Assembly (NCBI GenBank): GCA_030065255.1
Contig: JASJCX010000011.1
Span: 1 to 39,898, forward strand
Direction of reading: 5' to 3'
Source of the DNA: Calothrix sp. MO_167.B42
Lineage (GTDB): Bacteria > Cyanobacteriota > Cyanobacteriia > Cyanobacteriales > Nostocaceae
DNA length: 39,898 bases
The stretch's first letter is position 1, and each line of letters opens with the position of its first letter. Positions 15,296 through 23,518 of the stretch are shown piece after piece. Below the pieces are notes generated by a model. It searched no databases and was not told where the DNA came from. It was given only the letters and a program-made list of their open reading frames with translations. The position numbers and the translations under genes were made by a program.

Positions 15296-16657
15296 ATGAA
15301 CGGACTGCAATCAACAAGAATGCCCATAGAAACCATGTTTTTCCACTGGGATGTAGATGAGGGAGAGCTGTTAACTGAGATGTTAACTCAAGATACGGTG
15401 TCACCTCATCTTCAATCTTGGCTGAGAACCCAAGCTATTAACGTCACCCGACATGCGGCCGCCTTAAAACCTTTTAGCTACCATGAGTTTGGTACCAGTG
15501 CAGCTAGTCCAGCTAAAGCCCATCTGCAAGCAGCGAATCACCTGATAAATTCTCTGCGATCGCAATTAAAAAGTATGGCTCAACAGGTGGGTGCAAGTAC
15601 CACAGAGGCAATTGAGTCACCTCAACAACCAGAATTAAGACGTTTACTGACACAAAAAGATCGGGCTCAAGCTTGGGTGAAATTGATTGAAAAAATTTGG
15701 GATTTCTATTTTGAAATCTTTAACCAAAGACGAACTCGTTTTGCTAACTGGCTTTTGGGGTGCGATCGCATTGCTTTAGATTGTTATCAGGTCATTTACA
15801 CCCATTTAGGTGTAGCTAAATCAATTCCCACACCAGGGCCATTTTCTTACATGGAGACGGGTTTTACACCATCTACCTTTAGACGAGGCATTCCCCTAAG
15901 CAAATTAGGCAAACAAATTAACCCGTTTCCCCTAATTTATTTACCCTATCACCGTTTAGTTAATCCCTGGACTTTGGGGGCAATTTTACACGAAGTTTCC
16001 CACGATTTACAAACGGATTTGAACTTGAGGCAAGCTGTACCAAGGGCGATCGCACGTAGTTTACTCAAAGCGGGAATGAGTCGGTTTGTCACTTTTACTT
16101 GGTGTCGCTGGCATAGTGAAGCCTGGGCAGATATGTGTGGTTTACTGTTGGGGGGCCCAGTGATGATGGGATCGCTGATGGATATTGCCGCGCGATCGCC
16201 TCAAGTGACTCTATATTTCCAACCCAGAAAACCCCATCCTACCCCTTACTTGCGGATTTTTATTCTGGCTGAATTATTGCGTCGTATGGGTTTTGCCAGG
16301 GAAGCGGAAGCTTATTGTCGGATGTGGCATCGTATTTATCCTCATGCCAGGGCGGGTAATATTCCCGGGCAAATCCTAGAAACCTTTGATCGGGCAAAAC
16401 GTATTGTGGTTGATACCTTAGCTTTTACACCCTATCCACAATTAGGTGATAAAACTCTAGTCCAAGCAACCGGAAAATTTACCCGTAAACATCAAAAAAT
16501 GGTGCAGGAAGCGGGACAAAGAATAGCCACAGGTAATGATCCAGGCATTATTCCTGAACGCTTTTTAATCGGGGCTTCCCGTTGGGCATTAAATCAAAAG
16601 TTAGCCACACCAGAGACAATTACAAGCAATTTTTATCAGGCATTAGTGAGGAGATAA
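15296..16657 (+). CDS. HExxH...E metallopeptidase-like protein (cassette gene 3)
   Basis: A 453-aa protein carrying a zinc-peptidase motif: H232-E233-V-S-H236 within AILHEVSHDL, followed 39 residues later by HSEAWAD (E275), the spacing and sequence style of a gluzincin, where the second glutamate is the third zinc ligand. The N-terminal 200 residues are mostly helical with a basic patch (NQRRTRFANWLLG). The C-terminal part has helical sequence (LRIFILAELLRRMGFAREAEAYCRMWHRIYP). No signal peptide is visible. I do not recognise the family. It may process the acidic proteins encoded just upstream, or be an inactive scaffold. ATG 15296 is used; ATG 15320 is also in frame and neither has a strong ribosome binding site. 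Confidence 0.8.
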   Translation: MNGLQSTRMPIETMFFHWDVDEGELLTEMLTQDTVSPHLQSWLRTQAINVTRHAAALKPFSYHEFGTSAASPAKAHLQAANHLINSLRSQLKSMAQQVGASTTEAIESPQQPELRRLLTQKDRAQAWVKLIEKIWDFYFEIFNQRRTRFANWLLGCDRIALDCYQVIYTHLGVAKSIPTPGPFSYMETGFTPSTFRRGIPLSKLGKQINPFPLIYLPYHRLVNPWTLGAILHEVSHDLQTDLNLRQAVPRAIARSLLKAGMSRFVTFTWCRWHSEAWADMCGLLLGGPVMMGSLMDIAARSPQVTLYFQPRKPHPTPYLRIFILAELLRRMGFAREAEAYCRMWHRIYPHARAGNIPGQILETFDRAKRIVVDTLAFTPYPQLGDKTLVQATGKFTRKHQKMVQEAGQRIATGNDPGIIPERFLIGASRWALNQKLATPETITSNFYQALVRR

Positions 16658-16717
16658 AAGTTATTTTCGCCTCAATATTTAGAGGAATTAAACATATTTT
16701 TTGTCGGAAGGAAGAAA

Positions 16718-18772
16718 ATGCAAGAGTATTTAATTCAGGGTTTATTAGGAGTATATCCTGATCCCGAAACACAACCACAACCATTAGAGGAAGGTGATGT
16801 ATGCACATCAACAGGATATGTCGCAGCAGGAGTTGGTTATCGCATTGAAGTATGGGATAAAGATAACCGCTTTGATGATCGTCTCGGTCAAGGCAGAACT
16901 ACAGCTTTAAAAACAGAAAATTTAGGTAATATATCCATTACTTGGGGTGAAGGAAGCTATTTTGAAATCCGCTTTGCCGATGAATCCTTAAGACAAGAAT
17001 CAGGGGAAACTGAAACTTTAGAAAATGCCGAGATTTTCTTTAAGGTATTTAAAGGTAGTCAACCTATTTTTAGTACGGAAGATAATTACTTGGATCTTGG
17101 AACTCTACCAACAGATGAAACAATTAGTACAAGTAATCCAGCCGATGATGGCTACTGTTACAAAATGTTAGTTCTTGCTTCTGTAATTGAAACGGAGGAA
17201 GAAGAAGAACGTCCTACCTATCCAATACCCATTCCTAGGGATAAGGTAGTTGATATTTTACCCACTGCTGATCAAATTTACAATTTAGGCAGACAAAGCA
17301 CCGTAACTAATACTAATAGTAGTCTGGGTGGTTCATTAAAACAAGTAGTTGATAACGCTTTTGGTAGAGTTATAGGACAAACTTTTAGAGCTGGTAATAT
17401 CACTAATTTCCGTGATTCTCTCAATCAAACTTTTGCCATTCAAGAAACTAATGGTCAAAGAACAATTACCTATAGTCCTCGTTCCTATACTACTCAACCA
17501 GAATTAGGAGGTGCAATTACAGGTGCTCAAGCTAGTCTTTATCATCGCGCTAAAGCAGCACTAAAAGAAATGCTACCTCTCCTAGATGGTATTTATGAAT
17601 TAGATCCTGCTTCAGATGAACAAAATCGGGACGCTATCCGTGCGGTTGTTCGTACCGAAATTACTGAAGTAGTCAACGAAATGGGGGTACAACAAGGACC
17701 AAGAGTTCAAAGAGTTGATAGCCTATTCCAACTATTAATTGGTACGGAAACTGAATCAAGATTACCAGAACAAATTGGTGGACAACTAAAAGATTTTGCC
17801 AGGGCTTTTGGTTTAGAAAGGTCGAAAATTAATACAGTTGATGAAGAACGTAATTATGGCAACTTCTTAATTATTAGGGATTATATAGTGTCTCTCAGAC
17901 AAAGTTGGCAAGATTATGTATCACTACAAATGGCTGGTGGTGGTTCTTTTATTGGCACACAATTAGTATTACTTTCTCAAGCTTTGTCAGTCATGGCAGA
18001 ATCAGTAAGGGAAACTTATCGCATTATGGATTTAGTTTTCCTTGGGCCAGAAGAAAGAGAATCTGTATTAATTGATTTTACTCAAGCTAGAGATACAGAA
18101 CTGCAAAAACCCCGAGCTAAAAACCGCAGACGGAGGGAGTACATTAAATGGGTTCAAACATCTTTAAACAATATTTTTAGTCGGGATAGAAGAAATGTTA
18201 CTCTCCTTAGAGTTGATGGCATTCTTGGACGACTGACAAGAGAAGCAATCAAAAGATTCCAGGAACGACGGAGGATTATAGTTGATGGAATTGTTGGACC
18301 TGAAACAGAGAGAGAGTTGATTGAGTTGACAGGCACTCAACCACCCATAATTATGGAAGAAATAGCATTTTTATTACCTGATGGTACTCCCTACTATGTT
18401 GGAGAAACAGCCCAACTTTTACCAGCAATGGAAGTAGAAAGATTACTATCTTGGGTAATGCGTTTTGCGACGGAAGAAGGACCTACATTAGCGAGATCGG
18501 GTGGTAAATTAGGAATTGCTAAAGCCATCGCAAAAACCTCGAAAACTTTAATGATATTGCTTCAGGCTTCTTCCTATGTGCCTGTACTGAATAATGCTTT
18601 CCGTCGAGAAGGTGTTAAACGTGCCCTCAGGGATTTGGCCTTCCAAACCTATCGAGTTAAACAGTTAGCTGATGAATTAATTCCGCCTTTACTATCTGGT
18701 GAAGGTGATGATGTTAGCGATAGATTTTTAAGGTCTGCAAATAATTTCCAAAACAATAATTTTGTCCGTTAA
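16718..18772 (+). CDS. Large protein with peptidoglycan-binding domain (cassette gene 4)
   Basis: A 684-aa protein. Residues about 35-90 look like a small beta-sandwich (YRIEVWDKDNRFDDRLGQG, then WGEGSYFEIRF), reminiscent of C2- or transthyretin-like modules. The middle (170-470) is helical and unfamiliar. Residues about 475-540 are a PG_binding_1 domain: WVQTSLNNIF, LLRVDGILGRLTREAIKRFQ, VDGIVGPETERELI. A helical C-terminus follows. Peptidoglycan-binding suggests envelope contact, yet no signal peptide is seen, so export, if any, must use a non-Sec route or lysis. The ribosome binding site is excellent (GGAAGGAAG, 4 bases before ATG 16718). It sits 60 bases after the HExxH gene and 59 before gene 5. 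Confidence 0.82.
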   Translation: MQEYLIQGLLGVYPDPETQPQPLEEGDVCTSTGYVAAGVGYRIEVWDKDNRFDDRLGQGRTTALKTENLGNISITWGEGSYFEIRFADESLRQESGETETLENAEIFFKVFKGSQPIFSTEDNYLDLGTLPTDETISTSNPADDGYCYKMLVLASVIETEEEEERPTYPIPIPRDKVVDILPTADQIYNLGRQSTVTNTNSSLGGSLKQVVDNAFGRVIGQTFRAGNITNFRDSLNQTFAIQETNGQRTITYSPRSYTTQPELGGAITGAQASLYHRAKAALKEMLPLLDGIYELDPASDEQNRDAIRAVVRTEITEVVNEMGVQQGPRVQRVDSLFQLLIGTETESRLPEQIGGQLKDFARAFGLERSKINTVDEERNYGNFLIIRDYIVSLRQSWQDYVSLQMAGGGSFIGTQLVLLSQALSVMAESVRETYRIMDLVFLGPEERESVLIDFTQARDTELQKPRAKNRRRREYIKWVQTSLNNIFSRDRRNVTLLRVDGILGRLTREAIKRFQERRRIIVDGIVGPETERELIELTGTQPPIIMEEIAFLLPDGTPYYVGETAQLLPAMEVERLLSWVMRFATEEGPTLARSGGKLGIAKAIAKTSKTLMILLQASSYVPVLNNAFRREGVKRALRDLAFQTYRVKQLADELIPPLLSGEGDDVSDRFLRSANNFQNNNFVR

Positions 18773-18831
18773 TCCCAGAAAATCACTTTGCTAAATCTTG
18801 ATTCCAACTTTTGCAGTTAGGAGAAATAATA

Positions 18832-19947
18832 ATGGCCACCACAGGAAAGAACCGCGATTTTTATGATAGTTTAGGGGCATTTCATGAAAAGTTAGTTGAG
18901 GAATTAGCACCGCAATTAATCGAAAATCCCCGACTAGCAGACGCACTTACCGAACAATTAGAAAAAATCCGTGAGGAAACAGACGCTGCTAACCTGAATA
19001 TTGAACCCCCACCCGATGGCGGTTTATCAGAATTAATCGGCATTGGGCCGAATGCAGCCAAGAAAATTAGTTCAACTCGTCTGCCTGCGGATGTGGAAAA
19101 CTACGATGAGAAAGTTTCCTCAGAACGAGTTCTAGCGATCGCTGATTTATACTATCTCTATCAGCTGGAAATGACTGGGGTTTTCCGTGCGGTGAAGAAG
19201 TTACAACAGCTTTTCCGTGCAGGTACAGTCAGACTTTCTAGTGGGGATGGTGCTTACGGTTTGTATCGCTTCGATCGACGTGGCAGGCTACGTTACACCC
19301 AAAGGGATCGTTATCAAGCTTACCGTCGTTCCCTAGGTTATACTACAATTCCCCCGGTCAAAGGTGCAAAACCCAATACTCAATTTCATGGCCTTTTCTC
19401 CCACTTTATCAACACTGTTGCTCAATATTGGCGTGATAAAAGAGTTTCCGATGTGATTCGTGAGCGTGCCTACGATCCTAGTTTTGGTAGTGTTGCTATA
19501 GTACGCAGGGCAGGTTTAGATTTGCGTAATAACCTCAAATGGGCTTCCTATGGTCATATTAATGTTCTACGGGTGGAAGTCATGCAGCTATTAGACGAAT
19601 GCTTCCGTATTCTCAATGCCGAGGATATTAAACGCTTATTTGGAGCAGAAAATGCTTGGGATGTGATTGAAGAGGTGATGTTGCGCTACTATAACCAAGA
19701 TGTCCAAGCTTCCCAAAGATATCGCATTGCTACCACTGGACGTAATATTCTGCGTTGGTTGGCAATTGAACATATTCTTAAGAGTTCTCAGGCACAATTT
19801 GAAGCTTTATTGCAGGAAATCGCTAACGATGTTGAAGAATGGCTCACCAGTGCTGAAACTTTAGGTATTGCCTACCGCAGTCAGAAAAAGCATGTTATCC
19901 CCATAGAAAATCGCCGTCGTCGTATGAAACGTATCCAACAGGTTTAA
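18832..19947 (+). CDS. Unknown protein, last gene of the acidic-repeat cassette (gene 5)
   Basis: A 371-aa soluble-looking protein, rich in charged and aromatic residues. The N-terminus is acidic and helical (HEKLVEELAPQLIENPRLADALTEQLEKI). A short stretch, LSELIGIGPNAAKKI (about 65-79), resembles a helix-hairpin-helix motif. The centre is basic and Tyr-rich (YRFDRRGRLRYTQRDRYQAYRRS). The C-terminus ends in a run of Arg/Lys (ENRRRRMKRIQQV). No catalytic motif, signal peptide or membrane helix. ATG 18832 with TTAGGAG about 8 bases upstream is preferred over TTG 18811. Position and strand place it as the final gene of the five-gene unit; a DNA- or polyanion-binding role is possible from composition only. 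Confidence 0.78.
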   Translation: MATTGKNRDFYDSLGAFHEKLVEELAPQLIENPRLADALTEQLEKIREETDAANLNIEPPPDGGLSELIGIGPNAAKKISSTRLPADVENYDEKVSSERVLAIADLYYLYQLEMTGVFRAVKKLQQLFRAGTVRLSSGDGAYGLYRFDRRGRLRYTQRDRYQAYRRSLGYTTIPPVKGAKPNTQFHGLFSHFINTVAQYWRDKRVSDVIRERAYDPSFGSVAIVRRAGLDLRNNLKWASYGHINVLRVEVMQLLDECFRILNAEDIKRLFGAENAWDVIEEVMLRYYNQDVQASQRYRIATTGRNILRWLAIEHILKSSQAQFEALLQEIANDVEEWLTSAETLGIAYRSQKKHVIPIENRRRRMKRIQQV

Positions 19948-20636
19948 AATTTAAAAATATCTCAGGAAAGTTATGTGGTAAGAGTGAATTGATTAAATCT
20001 AAAAACATCCAAAATTATACCAATTTGATGGTAAAAATGATTGGGACAGATGGAAATTTGACAAGCCTATGTAGCAGTTATTTCAAAATCCCAAATCTAA
20101 AATCTAAAATCTAAAATACAAAATCCAAAATTGTATCCCCTCCAATTTTCGGGGTAGGGAGTTATTCTGGTGTCCACAATCAAGCAAATGGATGAGAATC
20201 ATATTTCTCCCGAATAATACTTCCCAAAGCAGAAATATCTCCAATTTGAAAAATCCGTGAGCACTAATAATTAGATTATTCCATACAGCACTTTATAGTT
20301 AAATAAAGTACAAGGATACATACAAAAACTCTTGTGGGGGTAGGCATCCGGTGCCTGTTGTGAATGTACTTCACTAAAATAAAATCTTCTATATAAAAAC
20401 ATTTTCCTCCCCTTGACTAAACTTTTGTCAGCCAATGCAGGAGGAATAGGAGAATTTTATTCATGGAAATTTCTGTATATCGAATATCTCCATAAATTAT
20501 GTTTAGTTTAGGCGTAGGGTGCGTGAGATGCGAAAATATTTGAACGTAACAATAAGACTTATAACGTCACGCACCAACCACCGATTGTGACAATTGCGTA
20601 AGTCCTGGGTATATCAAATATCTCCATAGATTATGT
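19948..20636. other. Intergenic; repeats and MITE-like element, no gene
   Basis: Convergent spacer between the cassette and the hetP-family gene. It holds an AATCTAAA-type tandem repeat (20093-20118), the second copy of the TACAGCACTTT repeat (20284-20390), and an element with 9-bp inverted arms bounded by 33-base direct repeats (20475-20641). No supported reading frame. Confidence 0.6.
20284..20390 (+). repeat. Dispersed intergenic repeat, TACAGCACTTT family, copy 2
   Basis: Second copy of the element at 10201-10310, sharing TACAGCACTTT, a GTACAAGGATACATAC segment and a GGCATCC hairpin core, and ending in a similar AAAATA stretch. Confidence 0.7.
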
Positions 20637-20641
20637 TTAGT
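20475..20641. mobile_element. MITE-like insertion flanked by 33-base direct repeats
   Basis: Near-identical 33-base sequences at 20475-20507 and 20609-20641 (two mismatches; both contain ATATCTCCATA and ATTATGTTTAGT) flank about 100 bases. That interior has 9-bp inverted arms, GGTGCGTGA (20518-20526) and TCACGCACC (20567-20575), a motif typical of non-coding cyanobacterial repeats. The right-hand copy covers the last codons of the hetP-family gene. The direct repeats are much longer than usual target duplications, so recombination or slippage is an alternative. Confidence 0.5.
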
Positions 20642-21098
20642 GAAATTTATCGTAATTTAATGGTAAATCTTGTTTATTCTCCGTTTCTAATTCAGATTTA
20701 ATCGATTGATATTCATGAACTTTTGTTGAAAGCCATTTATCTAAATGACCACCACGAATTTCATTTTTATTTTTACCTACCACTTCCAAATATGCAATAT
20801 CTTTAATTTTTTTTAAGCAACCAGAAGATAAATCATTTTTACCGTTTTTTTCAGAGAGTGGGTTGATATTTTCTGTCTGTGTTTGTTGATTATTTTTGAC
20901 GCGAGAATTTTCCTTAAGTAAGCGATTATAGGTACGGTAAGGAATGTAATGCAAAGGGTTATATCCAGCAAAACGCAACATTAATACACAAGCCCAGGAA
21001 TATTTACCTGCCAAAATTGCCTCAACTAGTTGATCGAATTGCTCCGGATGAATTGATTGCTCTAATTTACTATTAATGCCAGGAGTGTTTTGACGCAT
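20637..21098 (-). CDS. hetP: HetP-family heterocyst commitment protein
   Basis: A 153-aa protein. Residues about 17-66 carry the HetP-family core: [40 protein letters not shown] and NRLLKEN. HetP and its paralogues act in Anabaena at the step where a differentiating cell becomes committed to the heterocyst fate, under HetR control. The rest (67-153) is polar and low-complexity with little conservation expected. ATG 21098. It lies downstream of hetC on the same strand, as hetP does in Anabaena sp. PCC 7120, but with an extra HlyD-like gene between them. Whether this is HetP itself or a paralogue cannot be settled without alignment; synteny with hetC favours HetP. Its last codons overlap a direct repeat. 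Confidence 0.9.
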   Translation of the reverse strand: MRQNTPGINSKLEQSIHPEQFDQLVEAILAGKYSWACVLMLRFAGYNPLHYIPYRTYNRLLKENSRVKNNQQTQTENINPLSEKNGKNDLSSGCLKKIKDIAYLEVVGKNKNEIRGGHLDKWLSTKVHEYQSIKSELETENKQDLPLNYDKFH

Positions 21099-21195
21099 AA
21101 CTGTGTTTTATTTGTAATTAATAAACTAATTGGATAAGTTCTGAATCTATTTGCTATCTAAATGTAATTTTCTCAATTACTTTTAATTTTTCTAT

Positions 21196-21978
21196 TTAAT
21201 TTATTCTGGCTGAAAATATTTCAGCAATACTATAATAACCCTTGATTTCAGTAGTCATCTTTTGTCCTGCATTGAAAGCTATATGTTGATTTTTGTTCAT
21301 GGAATCAGTCCGGTCTAAAGCTATTTCCATTTGATAAAATAAAACCTTCTTATTATTTGAGTCAGTATCCGGAAAAATAGAATTTATTTTTCCAGAAATA
21401 ATACCATATCTTGTTAATGAAGGATTATCAAACTCTATTTTTAGAGGCATCCCTTTTTTGAAAAAAGTAGCTTGCTGTTGAGATATTTGAGCCTTAAATA
21501 TGACACGATTTTGCATTAATTTACCCAGTTTTATTTGTTTTTTATCTGGGATATCTAAACTAAGTAATTTGTCATTTTTGACTGGCTTATATCTTTCCAG
21601 TTCCACTGGAGAAAACAGTATCCCCTGAACACGAGCAACTTCTACAAATTTACCTTTCCACACCCAAATCATCAATGCTGTTAAAAAAGATGTACTAGCT
21701 AAAAAAACTAGATAAACCAGCATTGATGGTCTTTGATTTAGTAACATCTGCAACGATTTAGAACAGTTGCCTTGATGATTACATTTTTGCTGCTGGGTTA
21801 TAGAAATTGCAGTTGATTCCTTTGTATCGATTGTACTGATATTAGTCTCAATTGCCCCACACATTGAAACTTTTGTTGGAGGTGGATTATCCCCAAGATG
21901 AGATTTATTGTTTCTCATTCTTGAGTTTCTTAACTTATTAAAGGTTCCGACTGCATAAGACCTGATGATTCTTTCCAT
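21196..21978 (-). CDS. Short HlyD-like membrane-fusion protein lacking the coiled coil
   Basis: A 260-aa protein resembling the adaptor subunits that pair with ABC exporters. Residues 1-85 are a polar cytoplasmic tail; one membrane helix (about 86-107, LVYLVFLASTSFLTALMIWVW) is followed by a short barrel segment (VEVARVQGILFSPVELERY) and then directly by the C-terminal beta domain (KKGMPLKIEFDNPSLTRYG, ISGKINSIFP, NAGQKMTTEIKGYYSIAEIF). The alpha-hairpin that spans the periplasm in ordinary HlyD proteins (typically 350-500 aa in all) is missing. ATG 21978 is preferred over TTG 22017. It sits 97 bases upstream of hetP and 1.5 kb downstream of hetC, and could be HetC's partner or a degenerate relic. 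Confidence 0.72.
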   Translation of the reverse strand: MERIIRSYAVGTFNKLRNSRMRNNKSHLGDNPPPTKVSMCGAIETNISTIDTKESTAISITQQQKCNHQGNCSKSLQMLLNQRPSMLVYLVFLASTSFLTALMIWVWKGKFVEVARVQGILFSPVELERYKPVKNDKLLSLDIPDKKQIKLGKLMQNRVIFKAQISQQQATFFKKGMPLKIEFDNPSLTRYGIISGKINSIFPDTDSNNKKVLFYQMEIALDRTDSMNKNQHIAFNAGQKMTTEIKGYYSIAEIFSARIN

Positions 21979-22223
21979 GAGCTGACCTATAAACAGAAAC
22001 CAGACTTTTGGTAACAAGTCTGTGTACTACCCAAGTGCAATCATTTAGATACTGTCAATATTTTTATTTAGCAAAAAATACTGAATATATTGATTGCTGG
22101 GCTGTAGTTTTGCAAAGGTAGTGACCTATGGGAAAATTTACTTATGTTATGTCATGGTAAATAACATAACAAAGTCTTCGTTTGGTTCTTGGTAGATGCA
22201 GTTTTATTCTCTCAAAATTTTTT

Positions 22224-22294
22224 CGACTCCTAAATTGAATTAGTTATAGCCCCGGTAAAATAGTAACTTCGTATACTATTTGTTGAAGGAGTCG
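22224..22294. repeat. Nested inverted repeats enclosing a Shine-Dalgarno-like sequence
   Basis: Outer arms CGACTCCT (22224-22231) and AGGAGTCG (22287-22294); inner arms AAATAGTA (22258-22265) and TACTATTT (22274-22281). AAGGAG of the right outer arm lies 5 bases before ATG 22297, which opens an 11-codon frame ending at 22332 (MYKYLLTLLMN). The arms could also be ends of a decayed mobile element. Confidence 0.5.
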
Positions 22295-22493
22295 CTATGT
22301 ATAAGTACTTGTTGACTTTGTTGATGAATTAAAAATCTATTTTACTCATCAATGACAACCTTTGTATTTATACTATTTTTTTCTCATTGGATGTTACTTG
22401 TCAATTCTACCATTTTTTTAATTGAATTGCGTGATTATTTCCATCTTTTTTTCTGCTCTGACATGATTCTCAGTGCTGTACTTAAAAAGGCTA

Positions 22494-22513
22494 AATAGGG
22501 GGTAACACCCCTT
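22494..22513 (-). promoter_or_regulatory. HetR-box-like palindrome in the hetC-hetP interval
   Basis: On the minus strand it reads AAGGGGTGTTACCCCCTATT. Compared with the HetR-binding sequence I recall from upstream of hetP in Anabaena (GAGGGGTCTAACCCCTCATT), 15 of 20 positions agree, including both GGGG/CCCC half-sites at the correct 5-base spacing. It lies about 1.4 kb before the hetP start and 0.5 kb before the HlyD-like start, in the transcribed direction. Confidence 0.6.
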
Positions 22514-23180
22514 ATTTTATGGGGGAGAAAAATCTTATATGTGAAAATTAAATGCTTATATTTACCATTAAATCATATTGTATGAAGTCATATTATTGGA
22601 ATTGTCAGAATATAAGTAAGTGAAATAAATCCATAAATTACTAACAATAATATTTTAGATTAACATAGCGTATTCCTTGTATATAGGTATTTTTAGAATT
22701 TAATTAGTGAAATTACGTCTATTTTTTCATGCAAAATAGAGATATATTTTAAACATAATTCCATAAATAATTGATGATATCAATAATAGCATTTGTGGAA
22801 ATAAATACTATAATATAATGCCATGTATCAAGTTAAAATATTTATATCTACGTGTTCTTGTTAAGATTCATTCAAGCTAATTTGAAGATAAGATGAATTT
22901 AATCTATACTGTCAGATTAATTAAATATGAAGGTTTAAATTAATCAAATAGTCGAGCATACTATATTTCGATAATTGATTGGGACATATTAACAATAGAT
23001 TGATATCTTCACCACATATATTCAGTTAGACTGCTCACCATAAATAATACATTTTGTTGGATGGATGCAGCATACTGGCTGGAAATGATATGGGCAACAT
23101 TTTTAAATCTGTATTGAATGGCACTAAAATCATGTCAATCAATTTTGGATTTCCCCTCTTGGGGGGATACCAGGGGAGTT

Positions 23181-23240
23181 GGATTTACCCATTGACCCCA
23201 TACCAGCAAGTCAGGGGTCTGAAATAGCTATGCAGCAGGG
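23181..23240 (+). repeat. Dispersed intergenic repeat, copy 2
   Basis: Plus-strand relative of 3953-4008 with matching blocks GGATTTACC, ACCCCATA, AGGGG and TGAAATAGC-x-ATGCAG, at roughly 80 percent identity by eye. Confidence 0.75.
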
Positions 23241-23263
23241 TTTTGGGGATTTAGCGATCATTT

Positions 23264-23340
23264 CACAGCCAAGATGGCTGTGCCACAACTCCTCAAAACT
23301 AATGAAAAGGACTAGTATATTGTCAGGCAAGGATGCCTGA
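23264..23340. repeat. REP-like hairpin pair downstream of hetC
   Basis: Two perfect 7-bp hairpins: CACAGCC-AAGAT-GGCTGTG (23264-23282) and TCAGGCA-AGGA-TGCCTGA (23323-23340), each followed by a GCCACAA tail. The second, with its upstream TATATTG, recurs at 26750-26780 on the other side of hetC. Confidence 0.8.
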
Positions 23341-23463
23341 GCCACAACCCATTAGTAGTCCACCACATTAATTTTCCAGGTAAACCAAATTCTAGACTTG
23401 TCCTCTCTTTTTCTTTCTCTTCCTCTGCGCCCTCTGCGCCTCTGCGGTTTCTTTCTCTACCCA

Positions 23464-23511
23464 GTCGTCTAAAGACGACTTTAGCCATTAGACTGGGGTT
23501 TTCAACCCCAG
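23464..23511 (-). terminator. Stem-loops immediately 3' of hetC
   Basis: CTGGGGTT-TTC-AACCCCAG (23493-23511) begins 7 bases after the hetC stop codon on the minus strand and is followed by GTCGTCT-AA-AGACGAC (23464-23479). No long T-run follows. They may terminate or stabilise the hetC transcript, and the first is also a common cyanobacterial repeat motif. Confidence 0.5.
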
Positions 23512-23518
23512 GCGGGTG

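Larger units (their letters stand above)
21979..23518. other. 1.5-kb AT-rich spacer between hetC and the HlyD-like/hetP genes
   Basis: Strongly AT-rich, particularly 22530-23050, with no gene of supported length. It contains nested inverted repeats with a tiny frame (22224-22332), a HetR-box-like palindrome (22494-22513), a dispersed repeat (23181-23240), REP-like hairpins (23264-23282 and 23323-23340), a CTCTGCGCC-type tandem repeat near 23425-23450, and stem-loops just after the hetC stop codon (23464-23511). Promoters of the HlyD-like and hetP genes should lie here. Confidence 0.6.

Noticed and set aside
20093-20118. CRISPR-like array
   Set aside because: AATCTAAA units are short and contiguous with no spacers; there are no cas genes in the window.
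22297-22332. PatS-like inhibitor peptide gene
   Set aside because: The 11-codon product does not contain an RGSGR-type motif, so a PatS assignment is not supported.
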